Assembly: GCA_028714035.1 (NCBI GenBank)
Contig: JAQTNA010000041.1
Location: 1-35,417 of the forward strand
Length of the DNA stretch: 35,417 nt
Source: Rhodocyclaceae bacterium
GTDB taxonomy: Bacteria; Pseudomonadota; Gammaproteobacteria; Burkholderiales; Rhodocyclaceae
Reading direction: 5' to 3'
The notes below the pieces were generated by a model. That model was not told where the DNA came from and made no database searches. It worked only from the letters and a program-made list of their open reading frames with translations. Below, one piece after another: positions 9,613 to 19,659 of the stretch. The translations under genes were made by a program, and so were the position numbers. Positions within the stretch are counted from its first letter, which is position 1. Each line of letters begins with the position of its first letter.

Positions 9613-9675
9613 AAAGCCGCTTCGCGGCTCACTACGTTCCCCTCGCCCACAGGGAGAGGGGTTGGGGGTGAGGGC
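9613..9675. repeat. Dispersed double-hairpin repeat, copy A
   Basis: This copy lies between nuoM and nuoN. Hairpin 1 pairs CCCCTC (9639-9644) and CCC with GGG and GAGGGG (56-61) around ACA. Hairpin 2 is AGCCGC-TTC-GCGGCT at 9615-9629, followed on the minus strand by TTT. The elements match copy B at 14.8 kb in order and spacing, with the stem of hairpin 2 changed on both sides. Confidence 0.7.
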
Positions 9676-9716
9676 AACAGATGCCGATTCACCGGTATGG
9701 TTCATCCAGGAACCTC

Positions 9717-11198
9717 TCAAAGCTTGCCGGCCGCCACGTGTTTCAGGAGATCCGTCACCGAGGCGTGCATGACCTCGGTCACCGGGAACGGGTACAGGCC
9801 CATGGCCAGCACGCAAACCGCGAGCAGTCCCAGGAACAGGAATTCCCGGGAGTTGATGTCGTCCATTTCCTGTACGTGGTGGTTACCCACGTCACCGAAC
9901 ACGACGCGCTTGTACATCCAGAGGGTGTAGGCGGCGCCCAGGATCAGGGTCGTGGCCCCGGCGAAGGCGGTCCAGAAGTTGAACTGCACCGCACCCAGGA
10001 CCACCATGAACTCGCCGACGAAACCGCTGGTGGCCGGAAGGCCCGCGTTGGCCATGGAGAACAGCATGAAGAAGGCCGCGAACTTGGGCATGGAATTCAC
10101 CACGCCGCCGTAGTCCGCGATGTTCCGGCTATGCACCCGGTCATACATGACGCCGATGCAAAGGAACATGGCCGCCGAGACGAAACCGTGGGAGATCATC
10201 TGCACCAGCGCCCCTTCCATGCCCAGGGGGTTGAAGATGAAGAAACCGAGGGTCACGAAGCCCATGTGGGCGATGGAGGAATAGGCCACCAGCTTCTTCA
10301 TGTCCGTCTGCGCCAGGGCGACGAAGCCGATATACACCACGGCGATCAGGGACATGCCGATCACCAGCCAGGCCAGCTCATGGCTCGCATCGGGGGCGAT
10401 GGGCAGGGAAAACCGCAGGAAACCGTAGGCGCCGAGCTTAAGGGCAATGGCCGCCAGCACCACGGAACCGCCCGTGGGCGCCTCGACGTGGGCATCCGGC
10501 AGCCAGGTATGCACCGGCCACATGGGCACCTTGACCGCGAAGGCCGCGAGGAAGGCCAGGAACAGTAATTTCTGCGCGTCCATGCCCAGTTTCAGGGCAT
10601 GCCAGTCCAGGATGTTGAAGCTGCCGCCGGATTCCATGAACAGGTAGAGCAGCGCGATCAGCATCAGAAGCGAGCCGGCCAGCGTGTAGAGGAAGAACTT
10701 GATGGCGGCGTAAACCCGGTTCGGGCCGCCCCAGATGCCGATGGCGAGGTACAGCGGAATCAGGGAGGCTTCGAAGAACACATAGAACAGCACGCCGTCC
10801 AGGGACGCGAAAATGCCGTTCATCAGCCCCGACATGATCAGGAAGGCCGCCATGTACTGGGCCACCTTGGTCTGGATCACCTTCCACCCGGCCAGCACCA
10901 CCGTGATGGTGATGAAGGAGTTGAGCAGGATGAAGAGTACGGAGATGCCATCCACGCCCAGGTAGTAATTGATGTTGAAGCGGGGAATCCAGGGCGACAG
11001 CTCCACGAACTGCATCGCGCTCTTGGCCGTATCGAACTGGGCGTAGAGCGGAATGGTGATAAGGAAGCTTAGGAGCGCGGCAGACAGGGCCAGGACGCGC
11101 GCCTGCGCCGCGTTGCGGTCGGAGCCGGTGGCCAGCACCAGCACGCCACCCAGGATGGGCAGCCAGATCGCAAGACTGAGCAGGGGATAAGCAGTCAT
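9717..11198 (-). CDS. nuoM: NADH-quinone oxidoreductase subunit M
   Basis: NuoM is the second antiporter-like proton-pumping subunit of complex I. From ATG 11198 the protein has 493 residues beginning MTAYPLLSLAIWLPILGG. An upstream in-frame TTG at 11225 would add nine charged residues and was not chosen. Characteristic segments are FYVFFEASLIPLYLAIG, which contains the conserved membrane glutamate, and VKVPMWPVHTWLPDAHVEAP. The LVAYSSIAHMGFV segment is shared with NuoN and NuoL. It lies between nuoL and nuoN as usual. A small CGCCGC-AA-GCGGCG hairpin at 11218-11231 sits just upstream in the 69-bp nuoL-nuoM gap. Confidence 0.96.
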   Translation of the reverse strand: MTAYPLLSLAIWLPILGGVLVLATGSDRNAAQARVLALSAALLSFLITIPLYAQFDTAKSAMQFVELSPWIPRFNINYYLGVDGISVLFILLNSFITITVVLAGWKVIQTKVAQYMAAFLIMSGLMNGIFASLDGVLFYVFFEASLIPLYLAIGIWGGPNRVYAAIKFFLYTLAGSLLMLIALLYLFMESGGSFNILDWHALKLGMDAQKLLFLAFLAAFAVKVPMWPVHTWLPDAHVEAPTGGSVVLAAIALKLGAYGFLRFSLPIAPDASHELAWLVIGMSLIAVVYIGFVALAQTDMKKLVAYSSIAHMGFVTLGFFIFNPLGMEGALVQMISHGFVSAAMFLCIGVMYDRVHSRNIADYGGVVNSMPKFAAFFMLFSMANAGLPATSGFVGEFMVVLGAVQFNFWTAFAGATTLILGAAYTLWMYKRVVFGDVGNHHVQEMDDINSREFLFLGLLAVCVLAMGLYPFPVTEVMHASVTDLLKHVAAGKL

Positions 11199-11267
11199 TT
11201 CAGATTTCCGTTCAATACGCCGCAAGCGGCGCGGGAGTAGTCCTTGTCATACCTCGGAGCTTTACGC

Positions 11268-13295
11268 TTAACCTCGGTTGAACCAGAAGGTGAGCAGCAC
11301 GAAGACGCCGATGATCATGGAGAAGGCATACTGGTACAGGTGCCCGGTCTGGAACAGGCGGGTCAGTGCGGCGAACCAGCCCACCACCTTGGCCGAACCG
11401 TTCACCAGGACGCCGTCAATCACCGCCTGATCGCCCACCTTCCAGAGCCCGCTACCCAGGCCGCGGGCACCGCCGGCGAAGAACACCTCGTTGAAGCGAT
11501 CGAAGTAGTACTTGTTGTCGAGGAGCGTATAGAGGGGACCGACCTTCTCCTTGATGGCCGCGGGAATCGCCGGCTTTACCAGGTAGAAGAACCAGGCCAG
11601 CACCACACCGGAGAGGGCCAGGAGGAAGGGCACGCTGGTCAGGCTGTGGAGCGCCATGGCGGAGGCGCCGTGGAACTCTTCGGCCAGTTCCTTCATGGCA
11701 TGGTGGTGCTCGGAGATGAAGATGGAACCCTTGAAATAGCCGCCGAAAAGCATGGGCTCGATGGTCATGTAGCCGATGACCACGGACGGAATAGCCAGGG
11801 CCACCAGCGGCACCCAGACCACCCAGGGCGTCTCGTGCGGCTTCTGGCCGGGGGCCAGGCCGTGATGGTGATCCACCGCCACTTCCTCGTCGTCGTGGTC
11901 GCCGGCATGCTCGTCATGGTGGGCGTGACCGAAACGCTCCTTGCCGTGGAACACCAGGAAGTACATGCGGAAGGAGTAGAAGGCGGTGATGAACACGCCG
12001 ATCAGCACGCAGAAGTAAGCGAACCCGGAACCCGCCAGGTGCGAAGCCTTCACCGCCTCGATGATGCTGTCCTTGGAGTAGAAACCGGACAGGAAGGGCG
12101 TGCCGATCAGGGCCAGCGAGCCGATGAGGGATGTGATCCAGGTGATGGGCATGTACTTACGGAGGCCACCCATGTTGCGGATGTCCTGGTCATGGTGCAT
12201 GCCGATGATGACGGAACCCGCGGCCAGGAATAGCAGCGCCTTGAAGAAGGCGTGGGTCATGAGGTGGAACACCGCCACGGAATAGGCCGAGGCGCCCAGG
12301 GCCACGGTCATGTAACCCAACTGGGACAGCGTCGAGTAGGCCACCACCCGCTTGATGTCGTTCTGGATGATGCCCAGGAAGCCCATGAACAGGGCCGTGA
12401 TGGCGCCGATCACGAGCACGAAACTCAGGGCCGCATCGGACAACTCGAAGAGCGGCGACATGCGCGCCACCATGAAGATGCCCGCGGTCACCATGGTCGC
12501 CGCGTGGATCAGGGCGGAGATGGGCGTCGGGCCTTCCATGGAATCCGGCAGCCAGACGTGCAGCGGCACCTGGGCCGACTTGCCCATGGCGCCGATGAAG
12601 AGACCGATGCACACCACCGTGATCAGGGACCAGGGCTGCCCCTTGAACAGCTCGATCTGGGTCGCGGCCATGTTGTTCGCCTGCGCGAACACCTCCTTGT
12701 AATCCAGGGAGCCGCAGTAGGCGGCGATGAGCGCGATGCCCAACAGGAAACCGAAGTCACCCACGCGATTCACCAGGAAGGCCTTGAGGTTGGCGTAGAT
12801 GGCCGTCGGCCGGGTATACCAGAAGCCGATCAGCAGGTAGGACACCAGGCCCACCGCCTCCCAGCCGAAGAACAGCTGCACGAAGTTGTTCGACATCACC
12901 AGCATGAGCATGGAGAAGGTGAACAGGGAGATGTAGCTGAAGAAACGCTGGTAGCCGGGGTCGTCCGCCATGTAGCCGATGGTATAGACGTGCACCATCA
13001 GGGAGACGAAGCTCACCACCAGCATCATCATGACCGTAAGGGGGTCAATCAGGAAGCCGACGTGCAGCTTGAGGCCGCCGCTTTCCAGCCAGGTATAGAT
13101 GTCGCCGTTGTAGGTATGTCCCGCCTGCACATCCTGGAAGATGAACAGGGAGGCGATGAAGGCCACGGCCACACCCATGATGGTGAAGGTGTGGGCACCC
13201 GCGCGGCCGATGGTCTTGCCGAACAGGCCGGCCACGACGGCGCCCGCCAGGGGCGCCAGGGGTACCAGGAGGTAGAGCTTCTGCATCTCGGTCAT
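11268..13295 (-). CDS. nuoL: NADH-quinone oxidoreductase subunit L
   Basis: NuoL is the distal proton-pumping subunit of complex I and carries the long lateral helix along the membrane arm. The 675-residue protein includes FFGWEAVGLVSYLLIGFW, GKSAQVPLHVWLPDSMEG and VVAYSTLSQLGYMTVALG, all typical of the family. It is longer than Escherichia coli NuoL (613 residues, from memory). Part of the difference is a loop rich in histidine and acidic residues encoded at about 11838-11940, between FHGKERFG and PHETPWVVW. Similar loops are known to me from other betaproteobacterial NuoL proteins. The gene follows nuoK by 8 bp. Confidence 0.96.
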   Translation of the reverse strand: MTEMQKLYLLVPLAPLAGAVVAGLFGKTIGRAGAHTFTIMGVAVAFIASLFIFQDVQAGHTYNGDIYTWLESGGLKLHVGFLIDPLTVMMMLVVSFVSLMVHVYTIGYMADDPGYQRFFSYISLFTFSMLMLVMSNNFVQLFFGWEAVGLVSYLLIGFWYTRPTAIYANLKAFLVNRVGDFGFLLGIALIAAYCGSLDYKEVFAQANNMAATQIELFKGQPWSLITVVCIGLFIGAMGKSAQVPLHVWLPDSMEGPTPISALIHAATMVTAGIFMVARMSPLFELSDAALSFVLVIGAITALFMGFLGIIQNDIKRVVAYSTLSQLGYMTVALGASAYSVAVFHLMTHAFFKALLFLAAGSVIIGMHHDQDIRNMGGLRKYMPITWITSLIGSLALIGTPFLSGFYSKDSIIEAVKASHLAGSGFAYFCVLIGVFITAFYSFRMYFLVFHGKERFGHAHHDEHAGDHDDEEVAVDHHHGLAPGQKPHETPWVVWVPLVALAIPSVVIGYMTIEPMLFGGYFKGSIFISEHHHAMKELAEEFHGASAMALHSLTSVPFLLALSGVVLAWFFYLVKPAIPAAIKEKVGPLYTLLDNKYYFDRFNEVFFAGGARGLGSGLWKVGDQAVIDGVLVNGSAKVVGWFAALTRLFQTGHLYQYAFSMIIGVFVLLTFWFNRG

Positions 13296-13303
13296 GGCGA
13301 AAC

Positions 13304-13612
13304 TTATCCCTTCAGGCTGTCGAGGTCATCCACGTGGATGGTGTTCAGGTTGCGGAACAGCACCACCAGGATCGCCAGGCCAATGGCAGACTCGGCCGCG
13401 GCAACCGTCAGGATGAAGAATACAAATATCTGCCCCGCAGCGTCCCCCATGTAATGGGAGAAGGCGATGAAGTTCGTATTGACCGCCAGCAGCATCAATT
13501 CGATGGCCATGAGCAGGACGATCAGATTCTTCCGATTGAGGAAGATGCCCACGACGCTGATCGCAAACAAGATCGCGCTGAGGATGAGGTAATGGGATAG
13601 CGTGAGAGTCAT
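13304..13612 (-). CDS. nuoK: NADH-quinone oxidoreductase subunit K
   Basis: NuoK is a small three-helix membrane subunit of complex I, homologous to MrpC and ND4L, that lies at the junction of the proton pathway. From ATG 13612 the protein has 102 residues, starting [17 protein letters not shown], which is the usual length. The conserved membrane glutamates appear in [11 protein letters not shown] and in [13 protein letters not shown]. The open frame extends about 29 codons upstream, but that part overlaps nuoJ and lacks family resemblance, so it was discarded. The gap to nuoJ is 10 bp. Confidence 0.95.
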   Translation of the reverse strand: MTLTLSHYLILSAILFAISVVGIFLNRKNLIVLLMAIELMLLAVNTNFIAFSHYMGDAAGQIFVFFILTVAAAESAIGLAILVVLFRNLNTIHVDDLDSLKG

Positions 13613-13622
13613 GGGTTCTCCC

Positions 13623-14228
13623 TTATTCCTTTTCCGCCGGCATGGCGACGACGCGCATGCGGTCGGCGGCCTTGACCCGCACCTGGGCGGCCGGGTCAAC
13701 GCGCTTGGTGCCGTCCTCCCGCTTCCTCAGGGTCAGGACGATGGCGGCGATCAGGCCCACCAGAAGAATCAGCGAAGCCAGTTCGAACGGATAGACGTAT
13801 TCGGTATAGAGCAGGCGGCCCAACTCCTTGGTGTTGGAGTAGTTGGCCGGTGCCGCGGCGGGCCCGGGCGCGCCTTCCAGGCCGAAGTAGCGTCCGCCCA
13901 GCACCACGGACATTTCCACCGCCATGAGCAGACCCACCATGGCGCCCAGGGGCAGATAGCTCCAGAAGCCCTGGCGGATGCGTTCCAGGTTGATGTCCAG
14001 CATCATGACCACGAACAGGAAGAGCACCATGACCGCCCCGACGTACACCAGCACCAGGGTGATGGCGAGGAACTCGGCCTGGAGCAGCACCCAGATACCC
14101 GCCGCGGTGAAGAAGGTCAGCACCAGGAACATGGCGGCATGCACCGGGTTCCGGGCCGTGATCACCCGCAACCCGGCGAATACCAGGATGGCGGAGAGGA
14201 AGTAGAAGACGAAAGCTGTGAAGTCCAT
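13623..14228 (-). CDS. nuoJ: NADH-quinone oxidoreductase subunit J
   Basis: NuoJ (ND6 homologue) is a five-helix membrane subunit beside the quinone pathway of complex I. The 201-residue protein has the typical opening [18 protein letters not shown], then [18 protein letters not shown], the segment that contains the flexible helix of ND6. It ends in a charged tail, [17 protein letters not shown]. It follows nuoI after an 82-bp gap filled with heptamer repeats, an unusually long gap within this operon. Confidence 0.94.
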   Translation of the reverse strand: MDFTAFVFYFLSAILVFAGLRVITARNPVHAAMFLVLTFFTAAGIWVLLQAEFLAITLVLVYVGAVMVLFLFVVMMLDINLERIRQGFWSYLPLGAMVGLLMAVEMSVVLGGRYFGLEGAPGPAAAPANYSNTKELGRLLYTEYVYPFELASLILLVGLIAAIVLTLRKREDGTKRVDPAAQVRVKAADRMRVVAMPAEKE

Positions 14229-14237
14229 GATAGTTCC

Positions 14238-14309
14238 GTGAGTGGTGAGCGGTCAGCGGTGAGCCGTTCCACCGCGTCTTACCGCTTGCTGCTTACCGCT
14301 TACCGATTC
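14238..14309. repeat. Inverted clusters of degenerate 7-bp repeats in the nuoI-nuoJ gap
   Basis: The left cluster reads GTGAGTG, GTGAGCG, GTCAGCG and GTGAGCC at 14238-14265. The right cluster reads CGTCTTA, CCGCTTG, CTGCTTA, CCGCTTA and CCGATTC at 14275-14309. Motifs such as GTGAGCG and CCGCTTA are roughly complementary, so a folded RNA is possible. The array ends within 2 bp of the nuoI stop and begins 9 bp from the nuoJ start. Confidence 0.7.
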
Positions 14310-14310
14310 C

Positions 14311-14799
14311 TTACCTGTATTTTGCGTCCAGTGCCCGAGCCCGGGCGATATCGGCTTCGTACTTCTCGCCCACCGCCAGCAGCATCTGCTTGGTGTAGTA
14401 GAGATCGCCCCGCTTCTCTCCGATGTATTCGAAGACGTTGGTTTCCACGATGGCATCCACCGGGCAGGCTTCTTCGCAGAAGCCGCAGAAGATGCACTTG
14501 GTCAGGTCAATGTCGTAACGGGTGGTGCGCCGCGAACCATCCTCCCGCTCGGCCGCCTCGATGGTGATGGCCAGGGCCGGGCAGACCGCCTCGCACAGCT
14601 TGCAGGCGATGCAGCGCTCTTCCCCATTGGGATAGCGGCGCAGGGCGTGCAGGCCACGGAAGCGATGAGACATCGGCGTCTTCTCTTCCGGATACTGGAT
14701 GGTGATCTTGCGCGCGAACAAATGCCGCCCGGTGACCACCATGCCTTGCAGCAGCTCCTTGAGGAGCAGGCTGCCGAGTAATTCCTTCATTGCACCCAT
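14311..14799 (-). CDS. nuoI: NADH-quinone oxidoreductase subunit I
   Basis: NuoI (TYKY homologue) is a peripheral-arm subunit that carries two [4Fe-4S] clusters, N6a and N6b, and passes electrons to NuoB. The 162 residues contain two ferredoxin motifs with ligands C63, C66, C69, C73 ([12 protein letters not shown]) and C102, C105, C108, C112 ([12 protein letters not shown]). All eight cysteines are present. The first ATG at 14799 is preceded by AAGGA at good spacing. It is separated from nuoH by copy B of the dispersed repeat. Confidence 0.97.
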   Translation of the reverse strand: MGAMKELLGSLLLKELLQGMVVTGRHLFARKITIQYPEEKTPMSHRFRGLHALRRYPNGEERCIACKLCEAVCPALAITIEAAEREDGSRRTTRYDIDLTKCIFCGFCEEACPVDAIVETNVFEYIGEKRGDLYYTKQMLLAVGEKYEADIARARALDAKYR

Positions 14800-14814
14800 G
14801 GTCTATCCTTACTG

Positions 14815-14937
14815 CGAAAGTTGCGCCAGCAACTCACGACGCTCCCCTCGCCCCCTGCGGGAGAGGGGCGGGGAGGTGAGGGGTTGAATTACGACGGCTT
14901 TCATGGACTGGTGTAGTTGGCAAGTCATGAGCGGTCA
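14815..14937. repeat. Dispersed double-hairpin repeat, copy B
   Basis: It fills the nuoH-nuoI gap. Hairpin 2 is GTTGC-GCCA-GCAAC at 14820-14833. Hairpin 1 pairs CCCCTC (14844-14849) with GAGGGG (14861-14866). The right flank (CTTTCATGGAC and TCATGAG, ending CGGTCACTT) is shared with copy D at 29.3 kb. The repeat reaches the nuoH stop codon, so the final AAG-TGA of nuoH lies within the shared sequence. Confidence 0.72.
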
Positions 14938-15990
14938 CTTCCAGATCGAGAAGGGCGAGAGCATCCACGCGCCCAACACCAAGAGCCACACGAGAGTCAC
15001 CGGCAGCAGAACCTTCCAGCCCAGGCGCATGATCTGGTCATAGCGATAGCGGGGGAACGTGGCCCGGAACCAGAGGAAGAAGAACAGGATGAAGGCCGCC
15101 TTGGCCACCAGCCAGAGCATGCCGTCGGGCAGGAATCCCACCGGAGACAGCCAACCGCCCAGGAAGAAGAGCGACGTGAGCGCCGCCACCAGGATCATGT
15201 TCGCGTATTCCGCCAGGAAGAACACGGCGAAGGCCATGCCGCCATATTCCACGTGGAAACCCGCGACGATTTCGGATTCGCCTTCGGCCACGTCAAACGG
15301 CGCCCGGTTGGTTTCCGCCACCGTGGAAATCAGATACACCATGAACATGGGGAAGAGCGGCAGCCAGTTCCAGGACAAAAAGCCCAGGCCCTGACTCGCG
15401 GCCCAGCCCTTGGCCTGGCCATTCACGATCTCCACCAGGTTCAGGCTGTGGGACACCATCAGCACCCCCACCAGGGCGAAGCCCATGGCCACCTCGTAGG
15501 AGATGATCTGGGCCGCGGAACGCATGGCGCCGAGCATGGCGTACTTGGAGTTGGAGGACCAGCCCGCCAGGATGATGCCGTACACGCCCATGGAGGCGAT
15601 GGCCATCACGTAGAGCACGCTGGCATCCACGTTCGCCAGCACGATGCCGGGCGCGAAGGGGATCACCGCCCAGGCCGCCAGGGCCGGGCCCAGCGCCAGT
15701 ACCGGGCCGAGGATGAACAATCCCTTGTTCGCCCCGCTGGGGATGATGATTTCCTTGAACATGAGCTTGACCGCATCCGCGATGGGTTGCAGCCAGCCCT
15801 TCGGACCGACCCGGTTCGGGCCCAGGCGCACCTGCATGTAGCCGATGATCTTGCGCTCGGCGTAGGTCAGGTAGGCGACGCAGATCATGAGCGGCGCGAG
15901 CAGCACCACGATCTTGACCAGGGTCCACACCAGGGTGAAGAGCGTCGGCCCCAGGAGTTGCTGAACAGGCTGGAGAAGGGCATCCATCAC
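14935..15990 (-). CDS. nuoH: NADH-quinone oxidoreductase subunit H
   Basis: NuoH (ND1 homologue) forms the membrane part of the quinone-binding chamber and links the peripheral and membrane arms. The 351-residue protein contains [20 protein letters not shown]-type and [20 protein letters not shown]-type conserved stretches, the latter carrying the acidic loop next to the quinone site. GTG 15990 and ATG 15987 are adjacent candidate starts; both overlap the nuoG stop, implying coupling. Length is normal. Its stop lies at the edge of a dispersed repeat. Confidence 0.96.
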   Translation of the reverse strand: MMDALLQPVQQLLGPTLFTLVWTLVKIVVLLAPLMICVAYLTYAERKIIGYMQVRLGPNRVGPKGWLQPIADAVKLMFKEIIIPSGANKGLFILGPVLALGPALAAWAVIPFAPGIVLANVDASVLYVMAIASMGVYGIILAGWSSNSKYAMLGAMRSAAQIISYEVAMGFALVGVLMVSHSLNLVEIVNGQAKGWAASQGLGFLSWNWLPLFPMFMVYLISTVAETNRAPFDVAEGESEIVAGFHVEYGGMAFAVFFLAEYANMILVAALTSLFFLGGWLSPVGFLPDGMLWLVAKAAFILFFFLWFRATFPRYRYDQIMRLGWKVLLPVTLVWLLVLGAWMLSPFSIWK

Positions 15991-18311
15991 ACGCGCTCCA
16001 CAGTAATTTCACCGGCGCCCAGACCGCAGGTGGTCGGATGGGCCGCGGACACCCGGACACAGCCGGCGGCGATGGTGTCATCCAGGGCCGCACTCAGCAC
16101 CGCGACGCCCGCGCCTTGCTTGACCTTCACCTTGTCCCCCGCCGAGAGGCCGAGGCCGGCCAGGGTGGCGGCGTTCATGGCGGCCATGGGCGGCCTGGCA
16201 TCCTTGGTCTTTTGCAGGGATTCGGCCCGACGCACCAGGGAATCGGCAAAGTGGATGGGCACGTCGGCAACCCGCTGGAGTCCGGCCGCAGCCGGCTTCA
16301 GGGTCACGGCGATGCGGCTGAGGCCGTTGCTCAGCTTCGAAGACACTTCTGCACTTTCCCCCAGCAAATCATGCCTCACCGCCTCGCTGCTGTCGTAATC
16401 GAAGCCCGAGTGGCCCAGGAGATTGCCCAATACCCGCAACACCTTCCAGCCCGGACGGGTCTCATCCAGGGGCCGGACCACGGCGTTGAAGCTCTGCACC
16501 CGGCCCTCGGTATTGACGAAGGTACCGGAAGTCTCGGTGAAGGGCGCGACGGGCAGAATCACGCTCGCGTACTCGGTGGCGCGGCCCTTGAAGGGCGAAA
16601 GCACGATCACGGCCTGGGCCGCCTCCATGGCGGCCAGGGCCTGGGCGCCGTCGGCACAATCCAGCTCCGGCTCGGCGCCGAGAACGACGTAGGCCTTGCG
16701 CGGTTCGGCCAGCATGCGGGCTGCGTTCAGGCCATCCACCGCCGGCAGCGCGCCGGCCAGGTAGCCACCGACGCTGTTCGCCGCCTCGCCCAGGAAGCCG
16801 AGCGTCAGGCCGCCGACGCGGGAAATCTCTTCGGCCAGGAAATGCAGGGTGGAGGCGCACGCGTGCTGCTGGGCCAGGTTGCCCAGGAACACGGCGCCGT
16901 TGGCTCCGCTGGCCAGGCTCTCGGCCATCTTCTTCGCCTCGTCGCCCACGGTCACCGCGGGGACGGAGGCATCCAGCGCCACGCCCTTGATGCCCGCCAG
17001 AGCCTGGGCCACCTGGGCGAGCGTCCCGACCATCTGATCCGGCGCCACCACGGCGCGGGCCGCGAGCGGCATGAACAGCGCGTCACGCGTCGGGTGAATG
17101 ACGCTGACCTGGGTGCCCTTCCTGGCCGCCTGGCGCAGACGCAGCGCGAGGAGCGGATGGTCCTTCCTCAGGAAGCTGCCCACCACCAGGACGCGATCCA
17201 GCTTGGGGATCTGAGCGATCTTCATGCCCAGCCAGGGCACGCCCATGCGCTTGCCGTCGGCGGAAAAGTCGCTCTGGCGCAGGCGGAAGTCCACGTTGTC
17301 GCAACCCAGGCCGCGCACCAGCTTTTGCAGCAGATAGAGTTCTTCCAGCGTGGAGTGGGGCGAAGCCAGGGCGCCGAGGCTGGCGGCGCCGTGTTCGGCG
17401 GCCGCGCCCTTCACGGCCTTGGCGGCAAATTCCAGGGCCGTGTGCCAATCCACCTCGCGCCACTGCCCGCCTTCCTTGATCATGGGGCGGGTGATGCGGT
17501 CCTCGGCGGTCAGGCCTTCATAGGAGAAGCGGTCCTTGTCGGACAGCCAGCACTCGTTCACGTCCTCGTTTTCCAGGGGCAGGACGCGCTTGACGCGATC
17601 CAGCTTGGTCTGAACGACCAGATTGGAGCCCAGGCCGTCGTGCGGGCTCACGCTCTTCCTGCGGGACATCTCCCAGGCGCGGGCGGAGAAGCGGAAGGGC
17701 TTGGAGGTGAGTGCGCCCACGGGGCAGAGGTCAATGATGTTGCCGGAGAGCTCGGTATCCACCGTGCTCTCGATGAAGGGCATGATCTCGGCGTGCTCGT
17801 TCCTGAAGGCCTGGCCCATCTCCTGGAAGCCGCCGATCTCCGCGGTGAAACGCACGCAGCGGGTGCAGTGGATGCACCGGGTCATGTCGGTAGACACCAG
17901 CGGACCCAGGTTCTTGTTCACCACCACCCGCTTTTCCTCCTGGTAGCGGGAGGCCATGCCGCCATAGCCGACGGAAAGATCCTGCAACTGGCACTCGCCA
18001 CCCTGGTCGCAGATCGGGCAGTCCAGGGGGTGATTGATGAGCAGGAACTCCATCACATCCTTCTGGGCTTTCACCGCCACTTCGGAGCGGGTCATCACCT
18101 TCATGCCGTTGGTCACGGGTGTGGCGCAGGCCGGCATGGGCTTGGGCGCCTTTTCCACCTGCACCAGGCACATGCGGCAGCTGGCGGCGATGGACAGCTT
18201 CTTGTGATAGCAGAAGTGCGGGATGAAGGTGCCGATCTGGCGCGCCGCGTCCATCACGGTGCTGCCCTCGGGCACCTCTATCTGTTTGCCGTCAATTTCG
18301 AGTTGTAGCAT
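15987..18311 (-). CDS. nuoG: NADH-quinone oxidoreductase subunit G
   Basis: NuoG is the large peripheral-arm subunit holding the N1b, N4 and N5 iron-sulfur clusters. The 774 residues show an N-terminal [2Fe-2S] ferredoxin domain with C34, C45, C48 and C62. The N5 set is H94, C98, C101 and C107, and the N4 set is C146, C149, C152 and C196. A molybdopterin-oxidoreductase-like domain follows, which is not catalytic in this family. I see no extra four-cysteine motif for an N7 cluster in the segment after 200. It follows nuoF by 28 bp and overlaps nuoH. Confidence 0.96.
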   Translation of the reverse strand: MLQLEIDGKQIEVPEGSTVMDAARQIGTFIPHFCYHKKLSIAASCRMCLVQVEKAPKPMPACATPVTNGMKVMTRSEVAVKAQKDVMEFLLINHPLDCPICDQGGECQLQDLSVGYGGMASRYQEEKRVVVNKNLGPLVSTDMTRCIHCTRCVRFTAEIGGFQEMGQAFRNEHAEIMPFIESTVDTELSGNIIDLCPVGALTSKPFRFSARAWEMSRRKSVSPHDGLGSNLVVQTKLDRVKRVLPLENEDVNECWLSDKDRFSYEGLTAEDRITRPMIKEGGQWREVDWHTALEFAAKAVKGAAAEHGAASLGALASPHSTLEELYLLQKLVRGLGCDNVDFRLRQSDFSADGKRMGVPWLGMKIAQIPKLDRVLVVGSFLRKDHPLLALRLRQAARKGTQVSVIHPTRDALFMPLAARAVVAPDQMVGTLAQVAQALAGIKGVALDASVPAVTVGDEAKKMAESLASGANGAVFLGNLAQQHACASTLHFLAEEISRVGGLTLGFLGEAANSVGGYLAGALPAVDGLNAARMLAEPRKAYVVLGAEPELDCADGAQALAAMEAAQAVIVLSPFKGRATEYASVILPVAPFTETSGTFVNTEGRVQSFNAVVRPLDETRPGWKVLRVLGNLLGHSGFDYDSSEAVRHDLLGESAEVSSKLSNGLSRIAVTLKPAAAGLQRVADVPIHFADSLVRRAESLQKTKDARPPMAAMNAATLAGLGLSAGDKVKVKQGAGVAVLSAALDDTIAAGCVRVSAAHPTTCGLGAGEITVERV

Positions 18312-18339
18312 CGCTTTACCGATTCAGTCGAGTGGCGCG

Positions 18340-19659
18340 TCAGTTCTTGCCGGCGACGAAGAAGTCGCTGCCGGACCTTTGCACATCGGGCGGAACCAGG
18401 CACTTCTTGTTCTCGATGTGATATTCGAATTCGCTCCTGAAGTGCTTCACGAAGCTCTTCACCGGGAAGGCCGCCGCATCGCCCAGGGCGCAGATCGTGC
18501 GGCCGCAGATGTTGTCCGCCACGGAAGTGAGGAGATCCAGATCCTCCGGACGCCCCAGGCCATGCTCGATGCGATGCACGACGCGATACATCCAGCCCGT
18601 GCCTTCGCGGCAGGGGGTGCACTGGCCGCAGGATTCCTCGTGGTAGAAGTAGGACAGACGCTCCAGGGCCTTCACCATGCACACCGTCTCGTCCATGATG
18701 ATGACCGCGCCGGAACCGAGCATGGAACCGGCCTTGGAGATGGAATCGTAGTCCAGGGTGCAGTCCATCATGATGTCGGCGGGCAGCACCGGCGCCGAAG
18801 AGCCACCGGGGATGCAGGCCTTCAACTTGCGGCCACCGCGCATGCCGCCGCACATCTCCAGGAGCGTGGCGAACGGCGTGCCCATGGCCACTTCGTACAC
18901 GCCGGGGCGATTCACATGACCGGACACGGAGAATATCTTGGTGCCGCCGTTGTTCGGCTTGCCCGCTTCCAGGTACTTCTCGCCGCCGTTGTTGATGATC
19001 CAGGGGACGGCCGCGAAGGTCTCGGTATTGTTGATCGTGGTCGGCTTGCCGTAGAGGCCGAAGCTCGCCGGGAAAGGCGGCTTGTAGCGCGGCTGCCCCT
19101 TCTTGCCCTCGATGGACTCCAGGAGCGCCGTCTCCTCGCCGCAGATATAGGCGCCGTAGCCGTGGTGCGCGTGGAGATTGAAGGAAAAGCCGGAGCCCAG
19201 GATGTCGCTCCCGAGGAAACCGGCGGCGCGGGCCTCCTCCAGGGCTTCCTCGAAGCGCAGGTAGAGATCGAAGATCTCGCCGTGAATGTAGTTGTAACCC
19301 GTGCCGGCGCCCATGGCGTAACCGGCGATGATCATGCCCTCGATCACCATGTGCGGGTTGTAGCGCATGATGTCCCGGTCTTTGAAGGTGCCCGGCTCGC
19401 CCTCGTCCGTGTTGCACACCACGTACTTGTCGCCCACGTAATTCTTGGGCATGAAGCTCCACTTCAGGCCCGTGGGGAAGCCGGCACCGCCGCGGCCGCG
19501 CAGCGAGGACTTCTTCAGTTCGGCGATGACTTCGTCCGGCGTCATCTTCTGCGCCAGAATTTTCTTCAGCGCCTCATAGCCGCCACGCTGCACGTAGTCG
19601 GCCAGCCGCCAGCTGCGGTCGCCGTCCAGGCCAGCCAGGATGATGCTCTGGATCGTCAT
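18340..19659 (-). CDS. nuoF: NADH-quinone oxidoreductase subunit F
   Basis: NuoF oxidises NADH and carries FMN and the N3 [4Fe-4S] cluster. The 439 residues contain the glycine-rich nucleotide-binding segment [15 protein letters not shown], the FMN-associated [16 protein letters not shown] region and the N3 ligands C344, C347, C350 (SCGQCTPC) and C390 (CALGDAAAF). Length matches the family. Its ATG directly abuts the nuoE stop codon, so the two are probably translated together. Confidence 0.97.
   Translation of the reverse strand: MTIQSIILAGLDGDRSWRLADYVQRGGYEALKKILAQKMTPDEVIAELKKSSLRGRGGAGFPTGLKWSFMPKNYVGDKYVVCNTDEGEPGTFKDRDIMRYNPHMVIEGMIIAGYAMGAGTGYNYIHGEIFDLYLRFEEALEEARAAGFLGSDILGSGFSFNLHAHHGYGAYICGEETALLESIEGKKGQPRYKPPFPASFGLYGKPTTINNTETFAAVPWIINNGGEKYLEAGKPNNGGTKIFSVSGHVNRPGVYEVAMGTPFATLLEMCGGMRGGRKLKACIPGGSSAPVLPADIMMDCTLDYDSISKAGSMLGSGAVIIMDETVCMVKALERLSYFYHEESCGQCTPCREGTGWMYRVVHRIEHGLGRPEDLDLLTSVADNICGRTICALGDAAAFPVKSFVKHFRSEFEYHIENKKCLVPPDVQRSGSDFFVAGKN

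Noticed and set aside
13613-13699. N-terminal extension of nuoK
   Set aside because: The extra 29 codons overlap nuoJ and do not resemble NuoK; the internal ATG gives the normal length.
16038-18308. A 756-codon open frame on the plus strand
   Set aside because: It is antisense to nuoG, which has all its iron-sulfur ligands. The product is a low-complexity His/Gly/Ala-rich shadow.
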